Positions 1-8,060 of a stretch of DNA of 64,000 bases are shown piece by piece (within the stretch, counting starts at the first letter, position 1; every line of letters starts with the position of its first letter). The translations under genes were made by a program, and so were the position numbers. The stretch covers positions 4,060,501-4,124,500 of the forward strand of contig NC_007643.1 in assembly GCF_000013085.1 (NCBI RefSeq), read 5' to 3'. The notes under the pieces are model-generated. The model was not told the DNA's origin and ran no database searches. It saw nothing but the letters and a program-made list of their open reading frames with translations. The stretch comes from Rhodospirillum rubrum ATCC 11170. GTDB lineage: Bacteria > Pseudomonadota > Alphaproteobacteria > Rhodospirillales > Rhodospirillaceae.

Positions 1-1121
1 GCATTGGCCAAACCAAAGCGCAGCAGCACCACCACGCCGGCCAGCCCGGCGAGGGTAGCCGCCAGGGCGAAGCAGATCGCCCACAGCCGGGTTTTCGACA
101 CCCCGCACAGGGTTGCCATCTGCGGATCCTCGGCCATCGCCCGCCAGCATCGGCCAAAGCGCCCGCGCCCCATCCCCCAAACCAGGGCGCCAAGCACAAT
201 GCCGGCGCCGCCAACCAGAACAAGTTGGAAATCGGTAACGGCGACGACAAACTCGCCGGCGCGGGCCAGCACATGGGTCCGCCCGGGAAGGGTGGGCAAC
301 AGCCGGTCGCCGGCGTCTTGCGACAAGCGGACATAGTCCTGAACAACGATGGCCAGGGCGAAGGAGGCGACGAGAAGGGCAAGCGGCGTGCGCCCGGCGG
401 CGGGCTGAAGCACCAGACGGCGCAGGGCGTCGCCGTGAACGGCGCTGGCGAGCAGGGCGAAGACCACAGCGCCGCCCACCACCCCGGCGGTCCCCAGCCC
501 GCCCAGCCCCGAGAAAAGCGCCACCCCGGCGAAACAGGCCATGGCGCCGATCATCGCCAGTTCACCAAACACCAGCAGGATCGTCCGGCCCAGGGCATAG
601 ATCAGGGTGTAACTGGCGGCCAGCAGGCCATAAAGCGCGATCACCGGCAGGGCGTTAAGGGTTTGCTGGAGGAAATAGGCGAGATCGATCGGGATCTCGG
701 CCACCACCGCCAGGGCGCCGTCGGCCAGCCGCGCCGTGCGCTCGGCCCCGGCCTCGGGCCGATCAAGCCAGAAGCGTTTGAGCATATGCAGCCGGGCCGC
801 CGATAAGGGCCCACGCCCCTCGTCGACCACGGCACGCAGCTCCAGGCGGTTGGCATCAAGGCCTTGGCCGGCGAACAGGCAGGTCAGCGCCCCCGTGGAT
901 TCCCCCGATCCCAGTTGATAGGTCAGGCGCAAACCGGCTCCGCCATCGGCGGTGGAAAAGCTGGCGCGGTCGAGGATCGCCACCGGCGCCTCGGCCGGCA
1001 CCAGGGCGAGCAGGGCGCGCTCGCATAAACCGGCCTGAAAGCTGTCGATGGGGGCGCAGGCGCCGACCAGAGACACGACCAGCCACGACACCAAAACCGC
1101 CAAAGCCCGCATCCAGGCCAT
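1..1121 (-). CDS. LivH-type ABC transporter permease with N-terminal extension (partial)
   Basis: Inner-membrane permease of the branched-chain amino acid/urea (LivH/UrtB) family; the 3' end lies outside the window. The frame is open from an ATG to the edge. After about 160 residues without long hydrophobic stretches, the hallmark first helices appear (ALYGLLAASYTLIYALGRT, then LVFGELAMIGAM), followed by further membrane segments. The extension starts with a signal-like segment ending in LVGAC, which resembles a lipobox. A UrtB-type extension is an alternative explanation. Family assignment is firm; substrate is unknown because the partner ABC and binding-protein genes are not visible. It is divergent from dinB. 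Confidence 0.8.
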   Translation of the reverse strand, partial: MAWMRALAVLVSWLVVSLVGACAPIDSFQAGLCERALLALVPAEAPVAILDRASFSTADGGAGLRLTYQLGSGESTGALTCLFAGQGLDANRLELRAVVDEGRGPLSAARLHMLKRFWLDRPEAGAERTARLADGALAVVAEIPIDLAYFLQQTLNALPVIALYGLLAASYTLIYALGRTILLVFGELAMIGAMACFAGVALFSGLGGLGTAGVVGGAVVFALLASAVHGDALRRLVLQPAAGRTPLALLVASFALAIVVQDYVRLSQDAGDRLLPTLPGRTHVLARAGEFVVAVTDFQLVLVGGAGIVLGALVWGMGRGRFGRCWRAMAEDPQMATLCGVSKTRLWAICFALAATLAGLAGVVVLLRFGLAN

Positions 1122-1212
1122 TGCTTCCCCCTCTGTCTCCCCTCTCCGGGCCCTTCGCCCCGCCCGGGCGGGTCACGGAATCATCGCCGGGCGGCCCGCT
1201 CTTCCGCCATAA

Positions 1213-1227
1213 GAACATTTAGGGTAC
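1213..1227. promoter_or_regulatory. LexA-box-like direct repeat upstream of dinB
   Basis: GAAC-N7-GTAC, one mismatch from the GAAC-N7-GAAC direct repeat known as the alphaproteobacterial LexA operator. It lies about 40 bp before the dinB start, in the divergent intergenic region. Binding is inferred; a single-site match this short can occur by chance. Confidence 0.45.
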
Positions 1228-1266
1228 ATTGGCGGACCCCGCCCCGGAAAACCAGCGGATTTCCCC

Positions 1267-2532
1267 ATGACCGGCCTCTGTCGCGACTGTCTATGCGAGG
1301 TGCTGACACCCAGCGGATGCTGTCCGGGCTGCGGATCGGCGCGGGTGGTTCGCCATCCCGGGCTCGCCCTTCTGGATATCGCCCATATCGACTGCGACGC
1401 CTTTTACGCCTCGGTGGAAAAGCGCGACAATCCCAGCCTGCGCGACCGACCGCTGATCGTTGGCCATCCCGGCGGCCGCGGCGTGGCGACGACGGCCTGT
1501 TACATCGCCCGGCGCTTTGGCGCGCGCTCGGCGATGCCGATGTTCAAATGCCTGGAGCTCTGCCCCGAGGCCGTGGTCATCCCCCCCGATATGGCGAAAT
1601 ACAAGGCCGTCAGCGCCCAGGTGCGGGCGATCATGCTCGAGGCGACGCATAGGCTGGAGCCGCTGTCGCTTGACGAGGCCTATCTGGATCTTTCCGAAGG
1701 CGAACACCGTTTCGCCCGGCCGCCGGCGGTCAGTTTGGCGACGATCGCCCGCCGGGTCGAGCGCGAGATCGGCATCACCGTGTCGATCGGGCTGTCCTCG
1801 AACCGTTTCCTGGCCAAGCTGGCCAGCGACATGAACAAGCCCCAGGGGTTCACCGTGATCGACGAGGCCGAGGCCCCGGCCCTGCTGGCGCCGATGCCGG
1901 TCAAACGCCTGCATGGGGTGGGAGCGGCGACCGAACGCCGGTTGGCCGAATTGGGCCTGCACACCATCGGCGATCTTCAGGGCCGGCCCGAGGCCGATTT
2001 GCTCGCCCGCTTTGGTAAGATCGGCCGGGCGCTGCACGCCCACGCCTGGGGGCGGGGCGGCCGGACGATCAGCCCCGATCGCGAAACCAAAAGCATCTCG
2101 GCCGAAACCACCTTCGAGCGCGATCTGTCGCGCCTGCCCGATCTCGCCCGCGCCCTGGGCCCGTTAAGCGAGCGCGTGGCCCGCGCCCTGACCCGCAACG
2201 CCCTGGCCGGGGCGACGGTGGTGCTGAAGCTCAAGACCCATGACTTCCGCATCCTGACCCGTCACGCCCGCTTGGGCGACCCGACCGCCCGGGCCGAGGT
2301 GATCGCCGGCGCCGCCCGGCGTTTGCTTGAACGCGAAACCGATGGCCGGCGCTTTCGCCTAATCGGGGTGGGCATGGCCGACCTGCGCCCGGGCAGCGAG
2401 GCCGATCCCCCCGATCTATTCGCCCGCTCCCCGCCGACGGCACGCGACGCACCGGCCGGCAAGGAGACGGGCGATGGCGGGTCGGAAAGCCCTCAGAGGA
2501 CCGCTTCGACCGCCTCGACCTCGGGAATGTAG
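1267..2532 (+). CDS. dinB: DNA polymerase IV (Y-family, translesion)
   Basis: Error-prone translesion polymerase of the SOS response. The catalytic palm motifs are visible: IDCDAFYASVE (D42, D44) and SLDEAYLDL (D136, E137). The little-finger region follows to about residue 360. Ahead of the polymerase domain is a Cys cluster with CxxC pairs at C5/C8 and C19/C22, resembling a small zinc ribbon; E. coli DinB starts directly at the palm domain. At 421 aa it is longer than the usual ~350 because of this head and a low-complexity tail. The last 40 bp overlap the 3' end of convergent nfuA. A LexA-like repeat precedes it. Confidence 0.93.
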   Translation: MTGLCRDCLCEVLTPSGCCPGCGSARVVRHPGLALLDIAHIDCDAFYASVEKRDNPSLRDRPLIVGHPGGRGVATTACYIARRFGARSAMPMFKCLELCPEAVVIPPDMAKYKAVSAQVRAIMLEATHRLEPLSLDEAYLDLSEGEHRFARPPAVSLATIARRVEREIGITVSIGLSSNRFLAKLASDMNKPQGFTVIDEAEAPALLAPMPVKRLHGVGAATERRLAELGLHTIGDLQGRPEADLLARFGKIGRALHAHAWGRGGRTISPDRETKSISAETTFERDLSRLPDLARALGPLSERVARALTRNALAGATVVLKLKTHDFRILTRHARLGDPTARAEVIAGAARRLLERETDGRRFRLIGVGMADLRPGSEADPPDLFARSPPTARDAPAGKETGDGGSESPQRTASTASTSGM

Positions 2533-3044
2533 TGGCGCAGCATGTTTTCGATGCCGTGCTTGAGGGTGGCGGTGGAACTGGGGCAGCCCGAGCACGAGCC
2601 GCGCAGGTGCAGATAGACGACGCCATCCTGGAAGCGATCGAACACGATATCGCCGCCATCCTGGGCCACCGCCGGGCGCACCCGGGTTTCCAGCAGATCG
2701 CGGATCTGGCGGACGACCTCGTCGTCCTCGGCGCTTCCCGCGCTCTCGGCGGCGGTGCCGGCGATCAGCACCGGCTCGCCCGAGGTGAAATGCTCCATGA
2801 TCGCGCCCAGGACCAGCGGCTTGATCACCTGCCAATCCTCGGCCTCGGCCTTGCTGACGGTGATGAAATCGGCGCCAAGGTAGATGCCGGTCACCCCGTC
2901 GATGGCAAACAGCCGACGGGCGAGCGGCGAGGGCCCGGCCGCGCCGACATCGGCGAAATCGCGCCCGCCACCGGGTAGAACCGCCTTGCCGGGCAGGAAC
3001 TTGAGGCTGGCGGGATTGGGAGTGCGTTCGGTCTGAATAAACAT
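2493..3044 (-). CDS. nfuA: NifU-family iron-sulfur cluster scaffold/carrier
   Basis: Fe-S cluster carrier. The N-terminal Nfu_N domain begins MFIQTERTPNPASLKF. The C-terminal NifU-like domain carries the CSGCPSS motif (C151, C154) that binds the bridging 4Fe-4S cluster in a dimer. Length 183 aa is typical of alphaproteobacterial and mitochondrial NFU1-like proteins. It lies downstream of the universal stress protein gene on the same strand, but with a 103-bp gap, so co-transcription is uncertain. Its 3' end overlaps dinB. Confidence 0.92.
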   Translation of the reverse strand: MFIQTERTPNPASLKFLPGKAVLPGGGRDFADVGAAGPSPLARRLFAIDGVTGIYLGADFITVSKAEAEDWQVIKPLVLGAIMEHFTSGEPVLIAGTAAESAGSAEDDEVVRQIRDLLETRVRPAVAQDGGDIVFDRFQDGVVYLHLRGSCSGCPSSTATLKHGIENMLRHYIPEVEAVEAVL

Positions 3045-3147
3045 CAGGGGCGCTTTCTAGAAAGACGACAAAGGAGGAAGGCCGGGGGAAAGGGACCGCG
3101 CCGGCGGGCCGCTCCCGCCTCCGAATTGGGCCGAAGCAGGCGGGCTG

Positions 3148-3705
3148 TCAAGCGAGGCGTTCAATATCCTCGGGGGTCAAACCGGCCGGCACGATGGTGA
3201 CGGGCACGCGCAGCCGCGCCATCAGGCCACTGCCGCAGGCGGTGACCAGCGGCCCCGGCCCGTCCTTGCCCTTGCCCGCCGCCAGCACCAGGATCGACAA
3301 CCCCGGCTCTTCGTCGATCAACGACAGCAGTTCGTCGACCGCCTTGCCCTCGCGCACATAGAGCATCGGCAGTTGGCCCGAACGGCGGTTGACCTCGGCG
3401 GCCATGCGCTGGAGCAGCTGTTCGGCCCGTTCGCGGGCCTCGTGCTCCATGATGGAATCGATAAAGGCGAAGTGCTGGAACTCGGCGGGTTCGATGACGC
3501 GGAGCAGGGCGACCCGGCCGCCGGTGACGCGCGCCCGCAGGCAGGCATAGGCCAGGGCGGCGTTCATTTCCTCGCTGTCATCGACCACCACCAGAAAGGT
3601 CCGGCCATGGGGATGGGTCTCATCGACGCCATCATGAACCCCCTCGGCGACGGAGGGGGGGGAGGCAAGGGGGGCGGAGTCGTCGGGCAGATCATCAGCA
3701 TCCAT
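3148..3705 (-). CDS. Universal stress protein (UspA) family
   Basis: A single Usp domain begins at FLVVVDDSEEMNAALAYA and ends with a glycine-rich stretch (GSGLMARLRVPVTIV) matching the G-x9-G-S/T nucleotide-loop region in degenerate form. The first ~35 residues are acidic and low complexity. Role in stress survival is inferred from the family. It sits 36 bp downstream of the TIGR02186-type gene on the same strand, suggesting one transcript with it. Confidence 0.85.
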   Translation of the reverse strand: MDADDLPDDSAPLASPPSVAEGVHDGVDETHPHGRTFLVVVDDSEEMNAALAYACLRARVTGGRVALLRVIEPAEFQHFAFIDSIMEHEARERAEQLLQRMAAEVNRRSGQLPMLYVREGKAVDELLSLIDEEPGLSILVLAAGKGKDGPGPLVTACGSGLMARLRVPVTIVPAGLTPEDIERLA

Positions 3706-3741
3706 AGGGTGGTTCCGATCAAAGCTCTGGGGGCGGGCCGA

Positions 3742-4575
3742 TCAGGCCTTGCGAAAGGCGACGCCAGCCAGCCAGCCGGCGGCGATGGCGACGATCACCG
3801 CCGCCACACCATAGGCCAGCGCCCGATGCTTGGCGAAATCGAAGATCTCGGCGCCGATGCCGATCTTGCTGATGACCAGCGGCGTGATTTCGGCGCTGAC
3901 CACCTCGCCATCACGAAACAGATAGACTTCAACGATATAGCTGCCAACCGGGACATTGGCCGGGAAATATAGATTGGCCCGGAACAACCGGTTGTCGAGA
4001 AGGGCGATGCGATCGTCGCCCGGAGCGGCCGAGTCCTCGCCCATGCCGCCATACAGCCCCTGCTGGCGCTTCAGCCGCAAAAAGGCGTCGCGGAACACCG
4101 CCCGCGTCGGCGCGTCATAGAAATCGGCGTCGCGCACCGGCAAGGCCAGATAGGCGGTGCCGATCTGATGGCGCGACAACACCGCCGGGGTGGTGAAGCT
4201 TTCCAAGGGCCGGTTCGAGGCCACCCGATAAAAGGTCGGCACCTCGTCGAAGACGACGCTTTCCTGATTGGCCCAGATGATGCCCAGCTTATCCTTGCGG
4301 CGGACCACATGGCTATCGCGCGGGCCGCGCACCACCATCACCACGTCGCCCGGGCCATCGGTGGCGCCGAACAGCAAAACATCGGTGCCCGAAAAGGCGG
4401 TGGTGATCGCCACCAGATGCTTGGACAAATCGGCGACCAGCGGCTGCACCTGGGCCTGGGCGGCAAGCCCCCCCAGCAGAAAAGTCGCCAGGGCGCAGAC
4501 CCCGGCGGCGCGGCGGGCAAGGCGGCGACGGCCGGGAGAGGGCACGGGAAACAAGGCCAGCACGGGGTTAGGCAT
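3742..4575 (-). CDS. TIGR02186-type membrane-anchored envelope protein
   Basis: Protein of unknown function, about 277 aa. It has an N-terminal signal segment (two Arg-rich patches, then VCALATFLLGGLAAQAQ), a ~215-residue probably periplasmic domain, and a C-terminal helix (AYGVAAVIVAIAAGWLAGVAF). The pattern VQPLVADLSKHLVAITTAFSGTD matches what I know as TIGR02186, a family often near TauE/SafE-like exporters. The start at MPNPVL was chosen because it gives a clean signal peptide; a longer in-frame start at 4728 would overlap the gene upstream. Confidence 0.7.
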   Translation of the reverse strand: MPNPVLALFPVPSPGRRRLARRAAGVCALATFLLGGLAAQAQVQPLVADLSKHLVAITTAFSGTDVLLFGATDGPGDVVMVVRGPRDSHVVRRKDKLGIIWANQESVVFDEVPTFYRVASNRPLESFTTPAVLSRHQIGTAYLALPVRDADFYDAPTRAVFRDAFLRLKRQQGLYGGMGEDSAAPGDDRIALLDNRLFRANLYFPANVPVGSYIVEVYLFRDGEVVSAEITPLVISKIGIGAEIFDFAKHRALAYGVAAVIVAIAAGWLAGVAFRKA

Positions 4576-4720
4576 CGAACCTTCCAGGCCGGGAGACGGG
4601 CGACCCTGACGGCGGCCCCGATCACCCCCAGTGAACAGGGCCGCGCGCCAAATCGCAAGCCCGCGATTGCCGGGTCCCCACCGCGAGCCGCGATCGCCCG
4701 ATCGCCACCGCGAGGCGGGA

Positions 4721-5674
4721 TCAGCCACCCAGGGCGGCGATCACCGCGTCGATGTCGGCCTGGGCGCGCGCCAGCAAGAAGCCCTGGCTGGCCAAATGGT
4801 TGGGCACGATCAGGGCATCGGCCGCGCCGTTGGTCACCACCCAGGGCCGCAGGGTCGCCACCCTGTTCAGGGTCTCGACCATGCGACTCCAGGCCACCGG
4901 GACGGCGCCGGCCTCCAGGGTGGCGGCGCCGTCCCGGCCGAGGGCGGCAAGGCTCATCGCCCAGGCATAGGCTTGGCCCTTGGCGGTCATATAGACGTCG
5001 TCATTGGCGCGGTTGAAGGCGCCGGCGCTGGCGATCTGGCGATCGATACCCAGAAGGGTGGCGGCGACCTCCGCCCTGATCTGGACCAGGAAGGCGGCCA
5101 GGGCCGGGGCGCTCGGATCAAAAACCGCCTCGCCGGCGCTCGCCCGCCGGTCATAGGAAAGAAGGGCCTTGCGCGCCTCCAGATAGACCTCTTCGCTCGG
5201 CGGTTGGGTGGTCGGGGTGGTTTCGAAAAAGGCCCGCCAGCGATCGCCGGGATAGGCCAGACCGCCGACCGCCGCGGTGAGATCGCCATCATTCCCGGCC
5301 AGGGCGCCACCGAAGGCGCCGACCACCCCGTGCAGACCGCTGATCACCCCTTGCTGGAAATTGGCCATGTCATCAAGGGCGGAGGTGGCGAAGAACCACG
5401 GGCTGTCGGCAACCCAGGGCGTGCGCGCCACCTCGCGGTCGATCAGCCCGGCCGCCATCGCCACCGTTTGCGACGCCTCGGTCGGGGCGGGTTGATAAGC
5501 CAAGTCATCGTTGATGCGGTGGGTGATCGCCATGCCCACCGGGTAGTAAAGGGCGGCGGCGACAGCGAACACGACGACGATCTTGAGAAGAAGGCCGCCG
5601 GTAACCAGCCGATCGACACCGACGATCAGGCGGTCGAAGAAAATCCCCGTGGTCGATGAGGTCGTGGATGACAT
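4721..5674 (-). CDS. DUF2333 family membrane-anchored protein
   Basis: About 317 aa with one N-terminal membrane helix (LLLKIVVVFAVAAALYYPVGMAI) and a mostly helical, probably periplasmic remainder. Motifs such as DSPWFFATSALDDMANFQQG and LVPNHLASQGFLLARAQADI-like stretches identify DUF2333, found widely in proteobacteria without a known role. An ATG three codons inside an alternative TTG start was preferred. It runs in the same direction as trpS upstream and the TIGR02186 gene downstream. Confidence 0.75.
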   Translation of the reverse strand: MSSTTSSTTGIFFDRLIVGVDRLVTGGLLLKIVVVFAVAAALYYPVGMAITHRINDDLAYQPAPTEASQTVAMAAGLIDREVARTPWVADSPWFFATSALDDMANFQQGVISGLHGVVGAFGGALAGNDGDLTAAVGGLAYPGDRWRAFFETTPTTQPPSEEVYLEARKALLSYDRRASAGEAVFDPSAPALAAFLVQIRAEVAATLLGIDRQIASAGAFNRANDDVYMTAKGQAYAWAMSLAALGRDGAATLEAGAVPVAWSRMVETLNRVATLRPWVVTNGAADALIVPNHLASQGFLLARAQADIDAVIAALGG

Positions 5675-5770
5675 GACGCGCAAGCCCCCGCTGGAAGCGA
5701 TGAAGTCTGGCGAAGCAACGTCGGCCAGACTTCATCGGTTCCGGAGAGCGGGGGGCGTTGGCGCAAGGCC

Positions 5771-6769
5771 TCAGGGGCGCAGGAAGCCGACGGTGTCATA
5801 AACCTCGGCCAGGATCGGCTCGGCGATCGCCCCGGCGCGTTCGGCGCCGTCGCGCAGCACGGCGTCAACCGAAGCCGGATCGGCAAGCAGCCGGGCCATT
5901 TCCGTGTTGATCGGCTGCAAAACCGAAACCGCCAGATCGGTCAGATCCTGCTTGAAGGTGCTGAACGGCTGACCGCCGACCTTGGCCAAAACATCGGCCT
6001 TCGACAGATCCGACAGCGCGGCATAGATGCCGACCAGATTGGCGGCCTCGGGCCGGCCGCTCAGGCCCTCGACGCTTTCGGGCAGCGGCTCGGGATCGGT
6101 CTTGGCCTTGCGCAGCTTCTGGGCGATGGCATCGGCGTCGTCGGTCATATTGATGCGCGAATAATCCGACTCGTCGGACTTGCTCATCTTCTTGGTGCCG
6201 TCGCGCAGGGACATCACCCGCGTCGCCTCGCCCAGGGTCAGCGGCTCGGGCAGCGGGAACAGCTCGACGCCGAAGTCGTTGTTGAACTTCTGGGCGATGT
6301 CGCGGGTCAACTCCAGATGCTGCTTCTGATCCTCGCCGACCGGCACATGGGTGGCCTTATAGAGCAAGATATCGGCGGCCATCAGGTCGGGATAGGCGAA
6401 CAGCCCGACCGAGGCGTTCTCCTTGTGCTTGCCCGCCTTGTCCTTGAACTGGGTCATCCGGCTCAGCCAGCCCATGCGCGCCACGCAATTGAACACCCAG
6501 GCGAGCTGGGCATGGGCGGGTACGGTCGACTGGTTGAACACGATGTTGCGCTTGGGATCGATGCCGGCCGCTAAAAGCCCGGCGGTGACCTCGCGGGTGT
6601 GGCGGCGCAGGGTTTCGGGGTCCTGCCAAACGGTGATCGCATGCTGATCGGCCATGCAGAACAGGCAGTCGTATTCGGTCTGGAGCTTCACCCAATTACG
6701 GATGGCCCCCAGATAGTTGCCCAGATGCAGATTACCGGTGGGCTGAACGCCCGAGAAGATACGAGCCAT
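5771..6769 (-). CDS. trpS: Tryptophanyl-tRNA synthetase
   Basis: Class Ic aminoacyl-tRNA synthetase that charges tRNA-Trp. It starts [20 protein letters not shown], containing the HIGH-like signature TGNLHLGN, and carries [11 protein letters not shown] as the KMSKS loop. Length of about 332 aa is normal. The start at 6769 gives the canonical N-terminus; an upstream in-frame ATG would add 22 atypical residues. It is divergent from bluB and heads a same-strand run with the DUF2333 gene. Confidence 0.97.
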   Translation of the reverse strand: MARIFSGVQPTGNLHLGNYLGAIRNWVKLQTEYDCLFCMADQHAITVWQDPETLRRHTREVTAGLLAAGIDPKRNIVFNQSTVPAHAQLAWVFNCVARMGWLSRMTQFKDKAGKHKENASVGLFAYPDLMAADILLYKATHVPVGEDQKQHLELTRDIAQKFNNDFGVELFPLPEPLTLGEATRVMSLRDGTKKMSKSDESDYSRINMTDDADAIAQKLRKAKTDPEPLPESVEGLSGRPEAANLVGIYAALSDLSKADVLAKVGGQPFSTFKQDLTDLAVSVLQPINTEMARLLADPASVDAVLRDGAERAGAIAEPILAEVYDTVGFLRP

Positions 6770-6876
6770 GCGACGGCGCCTCGAGTCCTGGGAAAGGGAT
6801 CGGCGCGGCGTAGACGATTCCCCCCCATCGGTCAAGCCTCTGGAATTCTGCAGGCCTTACGGGTAAGTTTCGGCCC

Positions 6877-7512
6877 ATGCGCACCGGTCCCCTTTTCGAT
6901 CCCAGTTTCCGCGACGGCCTCGACGCCCTGTTCCAGTGGCGGCGCGACGTCAGGCATTTCCGCAAGGACCCGATCGACGAGGAGACGGTGGCAAGGCTGC
7001 TCGCCTGCGCCGATCTGGCGCCCAGCGTCGGCAACAGCCAGCCCTGGCGCTTCGTGCGCGTCGACGATGGCGCCCGACGCGGGGTGATCATCGATGACTT
7101 CACCCGCTGCAACGCCGCCGCCCGCGCCCTGCAGCCCGAAGAGCGCCAGGACGCCTATGCCCGGCTCAAGCTCGAAGGCCTGCGCGAGGCGCCGTTGCAG
7201 CTTGCGGTGTTCTGCGACGAGGCGACCGACCAGGGCCACGGCCTGGGTCAGGCGACCATGCCCGAAACCCGGCGCTATTCGGTGGTGATGGCGATCCATA
7301 CCCTGTGGCTGGCGGCGCGCGCCAGGGGCCTGGGGGTGGGCTGGGTGTCGGTGCTTGATCCCCAAACCGTCACCGCCGCCCTGGACGTGCCCGCCGAGTG
7401 GGCTTTCGTGGCCTATCTGTGCATCGGCTGGCCGCGCGAGGAACATCCGATCCCCGAACTCGAACGCCTGGGCTGGCAGTCCCGCCGCCCCCATCCGGTG
7501 GTGCGGCGTTAA
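6877..7512 (+). CDS. bluB: 5,6-dimethylbenzimidazole synthase
   Basis: Flavin-destroying nitroreductase-fold enzyme that turns FMNH2 plus O2 into 5,6-dimethylbenzimidazole, the lower ligand of cobalamin. The motif FQWRRDVRHFRKDPI, the flavin-binding APSVGNSQPWRFV and the C-terminal VSVLDP...LCIGWP segment are typical of BluB rather than generic nitroreductases. Length 211 aa fits. It is isolated from other B12 genes here (the cobQ pair is 20 kb away) and faces no operon partner. No cobalamin riboswitch was recognised upstream. Confidence 0.92.
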   Translation: MRTGPLFDPSFRDGLDALFQWRRDVRHFRKDPIDEETVARLLACADLAPSVGNSQPWRFVRVDDGARRGVIIDDFTRCNAAARALQPEERQDAYARLKLEGLREAPLQLAVFCDEATDQGHGLGQATMPETRRYSVVMAIHTLWLAARARGLGVGWVSVLDPQTVTAALDVPAEWAFVAYLCIGWPREEHPIPELERLGWQSRRPHPVVRR

Positions 7513-7699
7513 GGCCCTTCAGAGGGCAAATCCCGAGGGTCTGGAATGGGTAATTTCCGGCCTACAGGCTGTTTCAGAGCGACGTATCGTTATCTTTTCT
7601 GGCGTGGCTGTCGCTGACATCCTGGCGCGCCCCCATCCTTTGGCCTCGACGTCACCGGTCACCATGACGGCCGCGCCATGCGGCATCCCCCCAATGCGT

Positions 7700-7720
7700 T
7701 ATTGGCCGATTATGCCAATA
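7700..7720. promoter_or_regulatory. Inverted repeat upstream of parD-like gene (possible operator)
   Basis: Perfect 7-bp arms TATTGGC and GCCAATA separated by 7 bp, 43 bp before the antitoxin start. ParD-type antitoxins usually bind palindromes at their own promoters, so this is a plausible autoregulatory operator. The rest of the ~250-bp gap after bluB shows no other gene. Confidence 0.4.
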
Positions 7721-7763
7721 TGCGATGCTCTTTTCGGTGGTGATGTGAAAAGGGAGGGCGGAG

Positions 7764-8060
7764 ATGCCGACGCGCACTGTCGTGCTCACCGAGCGCCATG
7801 AGAAGCTTATCGCCGAGTTGGTCGGCTCCGGCCGTTACCAGAACGCCAGCGAGGTTTTGCGCGACGGGCTGCGGCTGATCGAAGAGCGGGCCGCCCGGGA
7901 AGCCGCCAAGCTGAAGGCGTTGCGGGAGGCCGCGCAAATCGGACTTTCCGACTTGGACGAGGGGCGGTTCCGTGATGTCGCCGATGGCGATCTTGACGCT
8001 GTAATCGGCGACCTGGGGCGCCAAGCCGTGGCACGGGTGCGGCACCGACGAAACATCTAG
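7764..8060 (+). CDS. ParD-family (ribbon-helix-helix) antitoxin, no ParE partner
   Basis: 98 aa. The N-terminal TRTVVLTERHEKLIAELVGSGRYQNASEVLRDGLRLIEERAA is a classic ParD/CopG ribbon-helix-helix with a dimer helix. The C-terminal part is acidic and would normally wrap ParE. No ParE gene follows: the stop codon shares the palindrome CTAG with the stop of convergent murJ, so the gene ends exactly where the next begins. GGGAGGGCGGAG upstream supplies a ribosome site. Antitoxin identity is good; lack of a local toxin is seen directly. Confidence 0.85.
   Translation: MPTRTVVLTERHEKLIAELVGSGRYQNASEVLRDGLRLIEERAAREAAKLKALREAAQIGLSDLDEGRFRDVADGDLDAVIGDLGRQAVARVRHRRNI

Noticed and set aside
6836-6876. 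Cobalamin riboswitch before bluB, or before the cobQ genes
   Set aside because: The gaps are short and no B12-box-like conserved core was seen near bluB, bchE or cobQ.
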